A DNA stretch of 64,000 nt, from assembly GCA_965216695.1 (NCBI GenBank), contig OZ244212.1, forward strand, positions 3,410,001-3,474,000. Reading direction: 5' to 3'. Shown here one piece after another: positions 27,028-34,725 of this stretch. This DNA comes from G965216695 sp965216695 (GTDB taxonomy: Bacteria > Pseudomonadota > Gammaproteobacteria > Pseudomonadales > Azotimanducaceae). The notes beneath the pieces are model-generated. The model worked only from the letters and a program-made list of their open reading frames with translations, did no database searches and had not been told where the DNA came from. Every line of letters begins with the position of its first letter. Positions within the stretch are counted from its first letter, which is position 1. Both the position numbers and the translations under genes were made by a program.

Positions 27028-28191
27028 TTACTGGTCCAGCGTTCGCCCGATCAACTCCTTCATGATTTCGTTGGTACCGCCGTAGATGCGCTGCACGCGC
27101 GCATCGGTGTACATGCGGGATATCTCGTATTCATCCATGTAGCCGGCGCCGCCGTGAAACTGCAGGCAGGCGTCGATGATTTCGCACTGCTTGTCCGTAC
27201 ACCAGTACTTGGCCATGGATGCGCGGGCGGCGTCGAGCCGGCCGTTCAGGTGGTCCTGAAGGCACTGGTCTACGAACGTTCGCGCAATCAGGGCTTCGGT
27301 TTTGCATTCGGCCAGACGGAACTTGGTGTTCTGAAAATCGAGAATGCGCTGGCCGAACGCCTTCCGCTGGTGAACGAAATCGAGCGTGATTGCAAGCGCA
27401 CGCTCCATCGACACGACCGCAGACTGGGCGATGCTCAGGCGCTCCTGCGGCAGCTGTTGCATCAGCTGCACAAAGCCCGTGCCTTCGTCACCGAGCCGGT
27501 TTGCAACGGGCGCCCGGCAGTCTTCAAAGAAGAGCTCTGAGGTGTCCGCGGCGTGTTGTCCCATCTTCTTCAGATTGCGCCCGCGCTTGAACCCGCTGTT
27601 GCCGCCTGTTTCCACGACAATCAGCGATATACCTTTGGCACCGAGGCTCGGATCCGTTTTGGCTACCACGATCACCAGGTCGCAGTGCTGGCCGTTGGTG
27701 ATGTAGGTTTTTGCGCCGTTGATCACGTATTCGTCCCCATCGCGGATCGCGGTGGTTCGCACCGCTTGCAGATCGGAACCCGTGTCGGGCTCTGTCATTG
27801 CGATTGCGCCCACGTACTCGCCGCTGGCCATCTTGGGCAGCCAGCGCTGTTTCTGGTCCTCGTCTCCGTAGTGAAGGATGTAGGGCGCGACAATGCTCGT
27901 GTGTACCTGGTTTCCCCAACCGGATATGCCGGCGCGGGTCATTTCTTCCATGATCACGGTGTCATAACGATAGTCACCACCGCCTCCGCCGTACTCGGCC
28001 GGTACTTCCGCGCAGAGCAACCCTGCGTCGCCAGCCCGTTTCCAGGCGTCGCGGTCGACTTCCCCCTGAGCAATCCAACGCTCGGCGTGCGGTGTGAACT
28101 CCTGTTCGAAGAAACGCTTGGATGCGTCCTTAAGCAGGCGAAGTTCATCGTTCATCCAGGGTGATTCGTAGTTGGCGAACACGTCTTTCAT
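27028..28191 (-). CDS. acyl-CoA dehydrogenase, long-chain/isovaleryl-like
   Basis: 387 residues. The flavin region AIAMTEPDTGSDLQAVRTTA, GAKTYITNGQHCD and C-terminal VQRIYGGTNEIMKELIG are typical. The last motif has Gly where medium-chain enzymes have the catalytic Glu; in isovaleryl- and long-chain-type enzymes the base is a Glu in an earlier helix, and here SMERALAITLDFVHQRKAFG offers a Glu at about that place. It should oxidise a long or branched acyl-CoA. The ATG at 28191 has GGAG upstream. Single gene. Confidence 0.92.
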   Translation of the reverse strand: MKDVFANYESPWMNDELRLLKDASKRFFEQEFTPHAERWIAQGEVDRDAWKRAGDAGLLCAEVPAEYGGGGGDYRYDTVIMEEMTRAGISGWGNQVHTSIVAPYILHYGDEDQKQRWLPKMASGEYVGAIAMTEPDTGSDLQAVRTTAIRDGDEYVINGAKTYITNGQHCDLVIVVAKTDPSLGAKGISLIVVETGGNSGFKRGRNLKKMGQHAADTSELFFEDCRAPVANRLGDEGTGFVQLMQQLPQERLSIAQSAVVSMERALAITLDFVHQRKAFGQRILDFQNTKFRLAECKTEALIARTFVDQCLQDHLNGRLDAARASMAKYWCTDKQCEIIDACLQFHGGAGYMDEYEISRMYTDARVQRIYGGTNEIMKELIGRTLDQ

Positions 28192-28246
28192 GCAATCTCC
28201 AAGAATTGTCGGTACGGCGTTGGTCGTGGCCTGGTGGGTTGGACCC

Positions 28247-29122
28247 TCAGGGCCAGCCGGCGCGTGGAAATGGCGCCGCGACGGCGGTTATCTGGCCATC
28301 GCGGTTGCGCCGACAGGTATCCGGATCCGAGCTGCCGGCTGTCAGGACATACAGTGTGTCATCAGACAGCATGCACGCGTAGGCCCCGTGATCGAACGTG
28401 AGCCGGTGGGTCACTTCGCCGCCTTCGCGTTGCCGCAGACAATCCGACGTTGTCGGCGAAGCTATCCAGACGCCGCCGTCGCTGTCCAGACAGATACCGT
28501 CGGGCACCGCGCCGTCGGGCAGTTCGGCCCAAACACGCCGGTTTGCGAGATCGCCGTTGTCCAAGAGGTCGAAAGCAGACAGGCGGCGCGCGAAGCTCTC
28601 CGCGACGATGAGTGTTCGATGGTCTGCTGTGATGACAGCACCGTTCGGAAACATCAGATCGTCGGCGACAACGCGGGCCTCGCCGTCGGGTTCCACACAG
28701 ATCAGCTCGGCGGGCTTGCGTGGTGCACCGTTGTGCAGATCGAAACCGAAATTGCCGACGTACGCGCGGCCGGTCCTGTCCACAACCATGTCGTTGCAGT
28801 GGTATCCCGCGAGGCTGCTCAGGTCGGCGTGTTCCGTGAGTCCGTCGGGGTCCAGGCGCAGCAGGCGTCGGTCGGTCATTGAGACGACGAGCAAACGGCC
28901 GTCGGGTAACCAACCGAGCCCCGAGGGCTGACCTTCGACTTCGGCAATCGTTTCAATGCGTGCCGAGCCACCCGCGGCGTCCGGTTCGAGCCGAAGAACG
29001 CGGTTTGCGTGCATGTCGGACACCCACAGGGCGTTCGCGTGCCAACGGGGCCCTTCTGCGAAGCACAGTCCGGTAGCGATGACCGAACGATCGGGGTCGC
29101 CTGTGGTGTTCGATTTGGCCAT
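28247..29122 (-). CDS. SMP-30/gluconolactonase/LRE family protein
   Basis: 291 residues forming a predicted six-bladed beta propeller. Motifs: LCFAEGPRWHANALWVSDMHA (metal-binding Glu at the N terminus), GQPSGLGWLPDGRLLVV, YHCNDMVVDRTGRAYVGNFGFD, FPNGAVITAD and VPDGICLDSDGGVWIAS. Members hydrolyse lactones or sugar acids with a divalent metal. The start at 29122 is 241 bases from the divergent lipoprotein gene. Substrate unknown. Confidence 0.9.
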   Translation of the reverse strand: MAKSNTTGDPDRSVIATGLCFAEGPRWHANALWVSDMHANRVLRLEPDAAGGSARIETIAEVEGQPSGLGWLPDGRLLVVSMTDRRLLRLDPDGLTEHADLSSLAGYHCNDMVVDRTGRAYVGNFGFDLHNGAPRKPAELICVEPDGEARVVADDLMFPNGAVITADHRTLIVAESFARRLSAFDLLDNGDLANRRVWAELPDGAVPDGICLDSDGGVWIASPTTSDCLRQREGGEVTHRLTFDHGAYACMLSDDTLYVLTAGSSDPDTCRRNRDGQITAVAAPFPRAGWP

Positions 29123-29196
29123 GCGGTATCCACGGTTACGCTGTAAGTTATTGGTAACAATACGTTATTGCCCGCGCCAACCCCATACCCTCCGTG

Positions 29197-29225
29197 TTGT
29201 TGACGCAGGGGTTATTCGGTATTCT
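29197..29225 (+). promoter_or_regulatory. candidate promoter of the repeat-rich lipoprotein gene
   Basis: TTGTTG (29197-29202), 17 bases, and TATTCT (29220-29225). If used, the leader would be about 130 bases long. Other AT-rich elements near 29340 are too close to the ribosome-binding site to serve as a promoter. Confidence 0.35.
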
Positions 29226-29364
29226 CCGGCCCACGGATGCCGACCCGCGGTTGTGTGGTGGCCCGTGCAAACGGAGCGGTTCCTGACCGAAGTCGGGGGA
29301 GGCGCTGTCCAACGACGGGGTTATTTTTCGGGGAATCAAGCTCTTACATAATAAGGAGACACAG

Positions 29365-29784
29365 ATGAAACTATTTTCTTGGGCAACTGCGTTGTTGCTG
29401 GTCGTGGGTCTTGCCGGGTGCGGCGAACAATCAGCCAGTGACGCGGTTCGGGACGCCGGCGCCGCAGCAGGCGATGCCGTTGGCGATGCGATGGACGGTG
29501 CCGGCGATGCAATGGACGCAGCCGGTGACGCAGCGGGTGATATGGTCGACGGCGCGACGGATATGGCAGCTGATGCCGCCGACGCAGTTGGTGATGCGGC
29601 GTCTGCCGTGGGTGACGCGACTGGTGACGCGGTTAATGCAACCGGAGAAGCAATCGGCGATGCCGCGGACGCAACCGGCGAGTGGGTAGGCGATGCAGTC
29701 GATGCCACCGGTGATGCGGCCGATGCTGTAACCGACGCTGCCGGGGAAACGCTGGAAGACGCGGGTAAAGCGCTCCAGGACTAA
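29365..29784 (+). CDS. Ala/Asp-rich repeat lipoprotein
   Basis: 139 residues. A lipoprotein signal peptide ends VVGLAGC, so the mature protein begins at a lipidated Cys and is membrane-anchored. The remainder is made of 7- and 11-residue repeats of the type GDAADAV and GEAIGDAADAT, with almost only Ala, Gly, Asp, Thr, Val and Met. This amphipathic, strongly acidic pattern resembles LEA-like or apolipoprotein-like helices, but the function is unknown. A strong AAGGAG site precedes the ATG, and a terminator follows, so it is a monocistronic gene. Confidence 0.85.
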   Translation: MKLFSWATALLLVVGLAGCGEQSASDAVRDAGAAAGDAVGDAMDGAGDAMDAAGDAAGDMVDGATDMAADAADAVGDAASAVGDATGDAVNATGEAIGDAADATGEWVGDAVDATGDAADAVTDAAGETLEDAGKALQD

Positions 29785-29854
29785 CGGCGAGAGCGCAGCG
29801 AGCGGCGCCACGCCGTTCGCGTTTGCATGCGCTCGACTCGAACGAGGCAAACGG

Positions 29855-29890
29855 AAACCGGACCCGGCCCATGTCGGGTGCCGGTTTTTT
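29855..29890 (+). terminator. rho-independent terminator after the lipoprotein gene
   Basis: ACCGG-A-CCCG pairs with CGGG-TG-CCGGT across a short loop and is followed by a run of T. It lies about 70 bases after the stop. Confidence 0.8.
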
Positions 29891-30015
29891 GTTGCGTTCT
29901 CCATATAGGAGAGGACTCTAATTGGAGCGGCGCCGCGGCTTTTGCTTCGCCGGAGGCGCCGGTTATCATCGGGCGGAGAACTTCGCCTTTTTATATCGAG
30001 AATTCAGGGGGATTC

Positions 30016-31200
30016 ATGACAGACGTGGTAATTGTCGACAGCGTGCGCACCGGATTGGCCAAATCATTCCGCGGGAGTTTCAATCTGACCCGATCGGACG
30101 ACATGCTTGCGCACTGCATCGATGCGCTTCTGGAACGCAATCCCAAGGTCGCTGCCGACGAAGTGGAAGATGTGTATGTCGGTGCGGCGAGCCACGTTGG
30201 TGAGCAGGACGGAAACCTGGCGCGGCTTGCGGTGGTGTTATCCAAGCTGCCGATTACTACGGCGGGCGTAACGATCAACCGTTTCTGTTCCTCGGGGTTG
30301 CAGTCGATTGCGATGGCTGCCAATCAGATCGCGTCGGGACAGACGCAGGTAGCTATGGCAGGCGGTGCGGACTCGATCTCGATGCGAACGCGCCAGGAAT
30401 CCGGTAAGCCGATGCCCAACCAGCGCCTGCTGGAAGAGAAACCGGACATATTCATGGCGATGGGCAATACCGCCGAGGTGGTAGCACGACGCTATCAAGT
30501 GACCCGGGAAGCCCAGGACGAATACGCGCTTCAGAGCCAGCAACGCTACGCCAAGGCCGAGGAAGCGGGTTGGGTCGCCGACGAGATCGTGCCGATGAAC
30601 GCCACGATGCTGAAGGTGGACAAGGAGACCGGCGATCAGAGCAAGGTGGACGTTGTGGTCGATAGCGACGAATGCAACCGTCCGAACACGACGCTCGAGG
30701 GGCTCGCCGGTCTGCCGCCGGCGTTTGAGGAAGACGGCTCGGTGACCGCCGGCAACGCGTCGCAACTGTCTGATGGGGCGAGCATGACGCTGTTGATGAG
30801 CGCTCAGCGAGCTGCGCAACTCGGGCTTGAGCCTATCGGTATCTATCGTGGATTCACGGTTGCCGGGTGTGAGCCGGACGAGATGGGCATCGGTCCGGTG
30901 TTTGCGATTCCGCGTCTGCTGCAGAATGCGGGTATCGGTCAGAATGACGTGGACCTTTGGGAGCTCAACGAAGCGTTTGCGTCGCAGTGTCTTTACTGTC
31001 GCGATGCGCTGGATATAGACAACGAAATTTACAATGTTAACGGCGGCAGCATCAGCATCGGTCATCCGTTTGGGATGACCGGTTCACGAATGACGGGCTT
31101 GATCCTTCGGGAACTCAAGCGGCGCAATAAGAAGTACGGTGTGGTAACGATGTGCATCGGCGGTGGACAGGGTGCAGCCGGTTTGTTCGAAGCTGCGTAG
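30016..31200 (+). CDS. thiolase family acetyl-CoA acyltransferase
   Basis: 394 residues, the standard thiolase length. The nucleophile Cys91 lies in INRFCSSGLQSIAMAAN; NEAFASQ, GHPFGMTGSRM and the C-terminal CIGGGQGAAGLFE provide the catalytic His and second Cys. It cleaves 3-oxoacyl-CoA with CoA (degradation) or makes acetoacetyl-CoA. The ATG at 30016 follows AGGGGG; an ORF extending upstream crosses a terminator and is not coding. It stands alone, not next to a FadB-type gene, so its pathway is open; the local enoyl-CoA hydratases and dehydrogenases are possible partners. Confidence 0.94.
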   Translation: MTDVVIVDSVRTGLAKSFRGSFNLTRSDDMLAHCIDALLERNPKVAADEVEDVYVGAASHVGEQDGNLARLAVVLSKLPITTAGVTINRFCSSGLQSIAMAANQIASGQTQVAMAGGADSISMRTRQESGKPMPNQRLLEEKPDIFMAMGNTAEVVARRYQVTREAQDEYALQSQQRYAKAEEAGWVADEIVPMNATMLKVDKETGDQSKVDVVVDSDECNRPNTTLEGLAGLPPAFEEDGSVTAGNASQLSDGASMTLLMSAQRAAQLGLEPIGIYRGFTVAGCEPDEMGIGPVFAIPRLLQNAGIGQNDVDLWELNEAFASQCLYCRDALDIDNEIYNVNGGSISIGHPFGMTGSRMTGLILRELKRRNKKYGVVTMCIGGGQGAAGLFEAA

Positions 31201-31290
31201 GCTCAAGGCTGCGTAGTCACAAGGCTGCGCGAGCGGTGGGCTACGGCGAAACAAATTGAAACCGTCAGGAAATCGGCGGGTAACAGAGCG

Positions 31291-31309
31291 TCGCGACAAT
31301 ATCGCGACA
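31291..31309 (+). promoter_or_regulatory. 11-base-spaced direct repeat, candidate OmpR-type box
   Basis: TCGCGACA occurs at 31291-31298 and 31302-31309, an 11-base period as recognised by OmpR/PhoB-class regulators. It is 56 bases before the secreted-protein gene that leads into the response regulator and kinase genes, so autoregulation is possible. Binding is inferred. Confidence 0.45.
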
Positions 31310-31364
31310 GTCGTTAGCGATCAGGGTCAGAGATCATCGATAGGGCAAGTCGAAAGAGTACTGT

Positions 31365-32066
31365 GTGAAAAGCTCTGAACAGGAAAGCAAACCGTTGGCC
31401 CGCGCGCGCTCGAAGCACGCGGCTGGCGCTGCGCGTTTTTGCTTTGGGCGGGTCGCGTGGCTTTGTGCCGGTGTGCTCGCGTCGCTCGGCTCCGTCTATG
31501 CTGAGTCGGATACTACCGTTGTTACCATTGTGCCGATGGGGACTGCTGTTCAAGACGCACCGCGAGCGCCGCATGTGCGGCCCGCGGAACCGCAATCCGG
31601 AGGATCAACAGTCCCCACTGTCAGCTACCGGCAGCACTCGGACCAAGAACTTACCGCACTAACTGCTCAGTGGGACGATCTGAACGACGCTCAGCGGAGT
31701 GCGCTGTTGCGCGAAGTGAAGTTGCGTATGGCGCAGAATCGCGGCCCGGAACGCGGCCTCAGCATTCGCACTCAGCGGCGCTACGGCCGCGTGGTTCGCG
31801 ACGGCCGGGTGATTCGTTTCGAGACGCGGCAAATCGTGCGTGTAACGCCTGGCAGTAGCGGTACGCGTGGTTATGGGCACGGGTTTGAACGACGCCGGGA
31901 GTTGCCGCACAACGATGGCTTTCTGAATCACCGTCCGGATGGCCGAACAGCTGCCAATCCCTTCCCGCTGCGCGACGCACCCGTTCGCGTAAACGGTACC
32001 GGGGCTAATCCGGTATTCGAACCTGCCTCTTCCGGCGGGCCCGCGCAACCCTCGTTACACCGATAG
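31365..32066 (+). CDS. secreted protein of unknown function, two-component neighbour
   Basis: 233 residues. A basic N terminus is followed by a hydrophobic segment (WLCAGVLASLGSVYA, about 31-46), so it is probably exported. The middle has WDDLNDAQRSALLREVKLRMAQNRG, similar to DUF3106-type short helical proteins; the rest is basic and low-complexity (RRYGRVVRDGRVIRFETRQ). GTG 31365 is the start. It lies 19 bases before the response regulator gene and likely shares its transcript; it could be the sensed or regulated envelope factor. No firm function. Confidence 0.65.
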   Translation: MKSSEQESKPLARARSKHAAGAARFCFGRVAWLCAGVLASLGSVYAESDTTVVTIVPMGTAVQDAPRAPHVRPAEPQSGGSTVPTVSYRQHSDQELTALTAQWDDLNDAQRSALLREVKLRMAQNRGPERGLSIRTQRRYGRVVRDGRVIRFETRQIVRVTPGSSGTRGYGHGFERRRELPHNDGFLNHRPDGRTAANPFPLRDAPVRVNGTGANPVFEPASSGGPAQPSLHR

Positions 32067-32085
32067 CATTCTCCCGGCGGTCCCG

Positions 32086-32799
32086 ATGGCAGATCCGCCC
32101 ACCGCCAAACTGCTGGTTGTCGATGACGACCCGGAGATTCGGGAACTCGTGGATGCCTACCTTACCCAGCAGGGATTCGACGTCGCGACAGTAGCGGATG
32201 GTGTTGCGATGGACGCATATCTCGCTGAGAACGCCGTCGACCTGATTGTGCTGGACCTGATGTTGCCGGGCGAGCACGGCCTGTCGCTCGCACGCAGGCT
32301 CCGCGCTGACAGTCGTACGCCGATCGTGATCGTGTCCGCGCAGGGCGAAGATGTGGATCGCATCGTGGGACTCGAGGTGGGTGCTGACGACTATCTGGCG
32401 AAGCCGTTCAACCCGAGGGAGCTGCTCGCGCGCATCCGTGCCGTGCTACGCAGAGCGAGTACTGTCGCCGATGATCCCGGCGACGAACGTGTCGTGAGCT
32501 TCGGTGAGTTTCTGCTCGATCTGCATGCGCATGAACTGCGCCGCGGCGAGCAGACCGTGCCGCTTACCTCGGGCGAATTCGATCTGTTGGCTATCTTGGT
32601 TACGCACCCGAACAAGGTGCTGGACCGCGATCGCATTCTCGATCTACTGACCGGCGCCGAGCGATCGCCGTTCGACCGGAGCATCGATGTACGCGTGACG
32701 CGCCTGCGTTCGAAGATCGAGGCCGATCCGCAGAATCCAGGATTTATCAAGACGATCTGGGGCAAGGGTTACATGTTCTGCCCGGACGGTCATGGCTGA
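32086..32799 (+). CDS. OmpR family response regulator
   Basis: 237 residues. Receiver domain: acidic pair DDD (13-15), phospho-acceptor Asp57 in LIVLDLMLPG, Ser84 and Lys106 in DYLAKPFNP. The C-terminal winged helix carries LTSGEFDLLAILVTHPNKVLDRDRILD and RSIDVRVTRLRSKIE, as in OmpR. It would bind DNA when phosphorylated by the following kinase, whose gene overlaps by 8 bases. The target genes are unknown; an 11-base-period direct repeat upstream of the operon is a candidate site. Confidence 0.95.
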   Translation: MADPPTAKLLVVDDDPEIRELVDAYLTQQGFDVATVADGVAMDAYLAENAVDLIVLDLMLPGEHGLSLARRLRADSRTPIVIVSAQGEDVDRIVGLEVGADDYLAKPFNPRELLARIRAVLRRASTVADDPGDERVVSFGEFLLDLHAHELRRGEQTVPLTSGEFDLLAILVTHPNKVLDRDRILDLLTGAERSPFDRSIDVRVTRLRSKIEADPQNPGFIKTIWGKGYMFCPDGHG

Positions 32800-34138
32800 A
32801 GCGCGGCGAAGACGCACGCTCGACCCGTCTTCGCTGCTGGTTCGCACCAATCTCACGCTCGCGATCAGCGCGCTGCTGATCGTGCTCCTTGCCATCGTAG
32901 TGCTGAACTTTTTCGTGATTGCGCCGATCGCCGAACGGTCGGCAGACGACGAAGCGGCCCTGTTGGTGCTGTCCGCGCAGACCTGGGTGGAACTGCCGCC
33001 CGCGGCGCGACCTTATTTCGAGTTGGAGCTGGCACAGAATCACGACCTGATTATCAGCGCGGATCCGCAGGAGCGCCCGCCATCGGACCTCGATGAGCCC
33101 TACTTGGATGTGCTGGTCGAAAAGCTATCCGCACGTCTGGATCAGCCGGTGGTGCTCGCGGCGTCCGATGATCTCGTGTGGGCCGATGTCCCTATGGGTG
33201 ACACGCTGTTGCAGGTGGGTTTTGCGCCGGATCGGCGTGGCATCCAGCCGCTATGGGTGGTTGTGGTAATCATGGCGCTCGGCGGCGCGATCGTATTCGT
33301 AACGTCGCTGTTCATTGTCTCTCGGCTGACGCGTCCGCTGGTTGATGTCGCGAAGCGGGCCGAGTCGTTCCGGGGCATGGGCGACATTGAGCCGCTCCCG
33401 GAGCGCGGACCTCGCGAGCTGGTCGCGCTGGCGCGCAATTTCAATACGATGGCGGAAGAGATCGCCAATCTGATGGCAAACCGCACGACGTTGCTCGCCG
33501 GGGTCTCGCACGATCTGCGCACGCCGTTGACGCGGATGCGCCTCGCGGTCGAATTGCTGCCGGATTCTGTGCCGGAAGATCTCGTGCAACGCTTTGAGCG
33601 CAATCTGGCGGCGATGGAGGCGCTGATAGCGGATGCTCTACAGTTTGCCCGTGGAACGGCTGAGCAGCCGGGTCCTGCCGATGTTGCCCATGCGCTGAGA
33701 GACCTGTGCCAGCAGTTTTCACCGCCGGTGCCGTTTGCCGTGGAGAACCCCGATAGGGTTCCGGGGACGGTTGCAATCGGCGCGCTGAACCGGGTGATTC
33801 AGAACCTGATTGAGAACGGGCGGCAGCATGGACGGGGCGTGCAGGTGGTGCTCGACGGCGCGTCGGTTCACGTCGCCGATCACGGGCCGGGCATTCCGGA
33901 ACACGAGCGGCGTGCGGTGCTGCAACCGTTCTTTCGACTGGACGAATCGCGGGCCGCCGCGACCGGCGGCAGCGGGCTCGGGTTGGCGATCGTTCGGCAG
34001 CTGTGTGATGCGCATGGGTGGCGGGTGGAACTTGCCGACAATCCGGCGATGCCGCCGCACCCGAACGGCGCGCCCGCGGCGCCGGGCGTCGAAAACGGCC
34101 CGGGATTGCGGGTCACCGTGCGCCTGGACGGCCGATGA
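32792..34138 (+). CDS. EnvZ-type sensor histidine kinase
   Basis: 448 residues. Two membrane segments (about 22-45 and 153-178) enclose a periplasmic domain; HAMP follows (RLTRPLVDVAKRAESF), then the phospho-acceptor His240 in LAGVSHDLRTPLTRMRLA, an N box (NRVIQNLIENGRQHG), a DHGPGIP motif and GGSGLGLAIVRQL. The layout is that of EnvZ. The C-terminal tail contains an extra Pro/Gly-rich loop (PAMPPHPNGAPAAPGVENGP) before the last strand. It pairs with the OmpR family gene upstream. The signal sensed is unknown. Confidence 0.94.
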   Translation: MAEARRRRTLDPSSLLVRTNLTLAISALLIVLLAIVVLNFFVIAPIAERSADDEAALLVLSAQTWVELPPAARPYFELELAQNHDLIISADPQERPPSDLDEPYLDVLVEKLSARLDQPVVLAASDDLVWADVPMGDTLLQVGFAPDRRGIQPLWVVVVIMALGGAIVFVTSLFIVSRLTRPLVDVAKRAESFRGMGDIEPLPERGPRELVALARNFNTMAEEIANLMANRTTLLAGVSHDLRTPLTRMRLAVELLPDSVPEDLVQRFERNLAAMEALIADALQFARGTAEQPGPADVAHALRDLCQQFSPPVPFAVENPDRVPGTVAIGALNRVIQNLIENGRQHGRGVQVVLDGASVHVADHGPGIPEHERRAVLQPFFRLDESRAAATGGSGLGLAIVRQLCDAHGWRVELADNPAMPPHPNGAPAAPGVENGPGLRVTVRLDGR

Positions 34139-34209
34139 AACAATTGGAAACAAAATAGCGGCGCTGGGAAATCCTTCGGAAAACAATTTGGGCCACTATG
34201 GGCATCGTA

Positions 34210-34225
34210 CAGCTGAGCTCAGCTG
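34210..34225. other. 16-base palindrome after the kinase gene
   Basis: CAGCTGAGCTCAGCTG is a perfect palindrome in the 587-base gap between the kinase and OmpA-type genes. Besides it, this gap holds a terminator, a small GGTCC/GGACC dyad, a TCAGCATGCTGA palindrome and no gene that I can support. Confidence 0.5.
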
Positions 34226-34281
34226 CACATGTGAAAATCGAAATGGATTCTCAATCCCCTTGACGGTCCATACGGACCATC

Positions 34282-34319
34282 AAAAAACCGCCGGTTTCCT
34301 CTCCAGACCGGCGGTTTTT
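34282..34319 (+). terminator. rho-independent terminator after the two-component operon
   Basis: AAAAACCGCCGGT (34283-34295) pairs with ACCGGCGGTTTTT (34307-34319). A-rich and T-rich ends suit both strands. It ends the operon 31365-34138. Confidence 0.9.
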
Positions 34320-34725
34320 CTTTGCCTGCGATTCGTTCGTTCTTGGCGCTCGGCGTCTTCTTTCGGGCCTGCCGTTCTTTCGGCCCCTCCTTATGTCGGC
34401 ATGCGGAATGTCAGCATGCTGAGTCTTTGACAGGATTTTTGCTCAAATTAGAGCCGCGCTGGTGCGCCATTTGTAAAATACCGCCCAAGCCCGCGAACCA
34501 GGGTGTACACGCGGGCTGAGTTACCCTAACCTTCGCGCCCGTGCCGCCTACTAGAAACCACAAACTGCCTGCAATGGGCTGCGGCGAACGAACGACACGC
34601 GTCGATCGTCGGATTCTGGTGCGCTGACTGCAAGCGACTGCGAAGCGCTCCGAGGTAGCGATTGAATCCTTTCGCGTAAACGGAAGCGACGATACGGCGG
34701 TATTTAGGTAACGAGGAGATTGAGT

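Noticed and set aside
34231..34258. Fur-box-like sequence after the kinase gene
   Set aside because: Only a partial match to the inverted repeat and located after, not before, a gene; too weak to report.
34322..34519. Small forward ORF of 65 codons after the two-component operon
   Set aside because: No ribosome-binding site and no family-like sequence; it begins at the end of a terminator.
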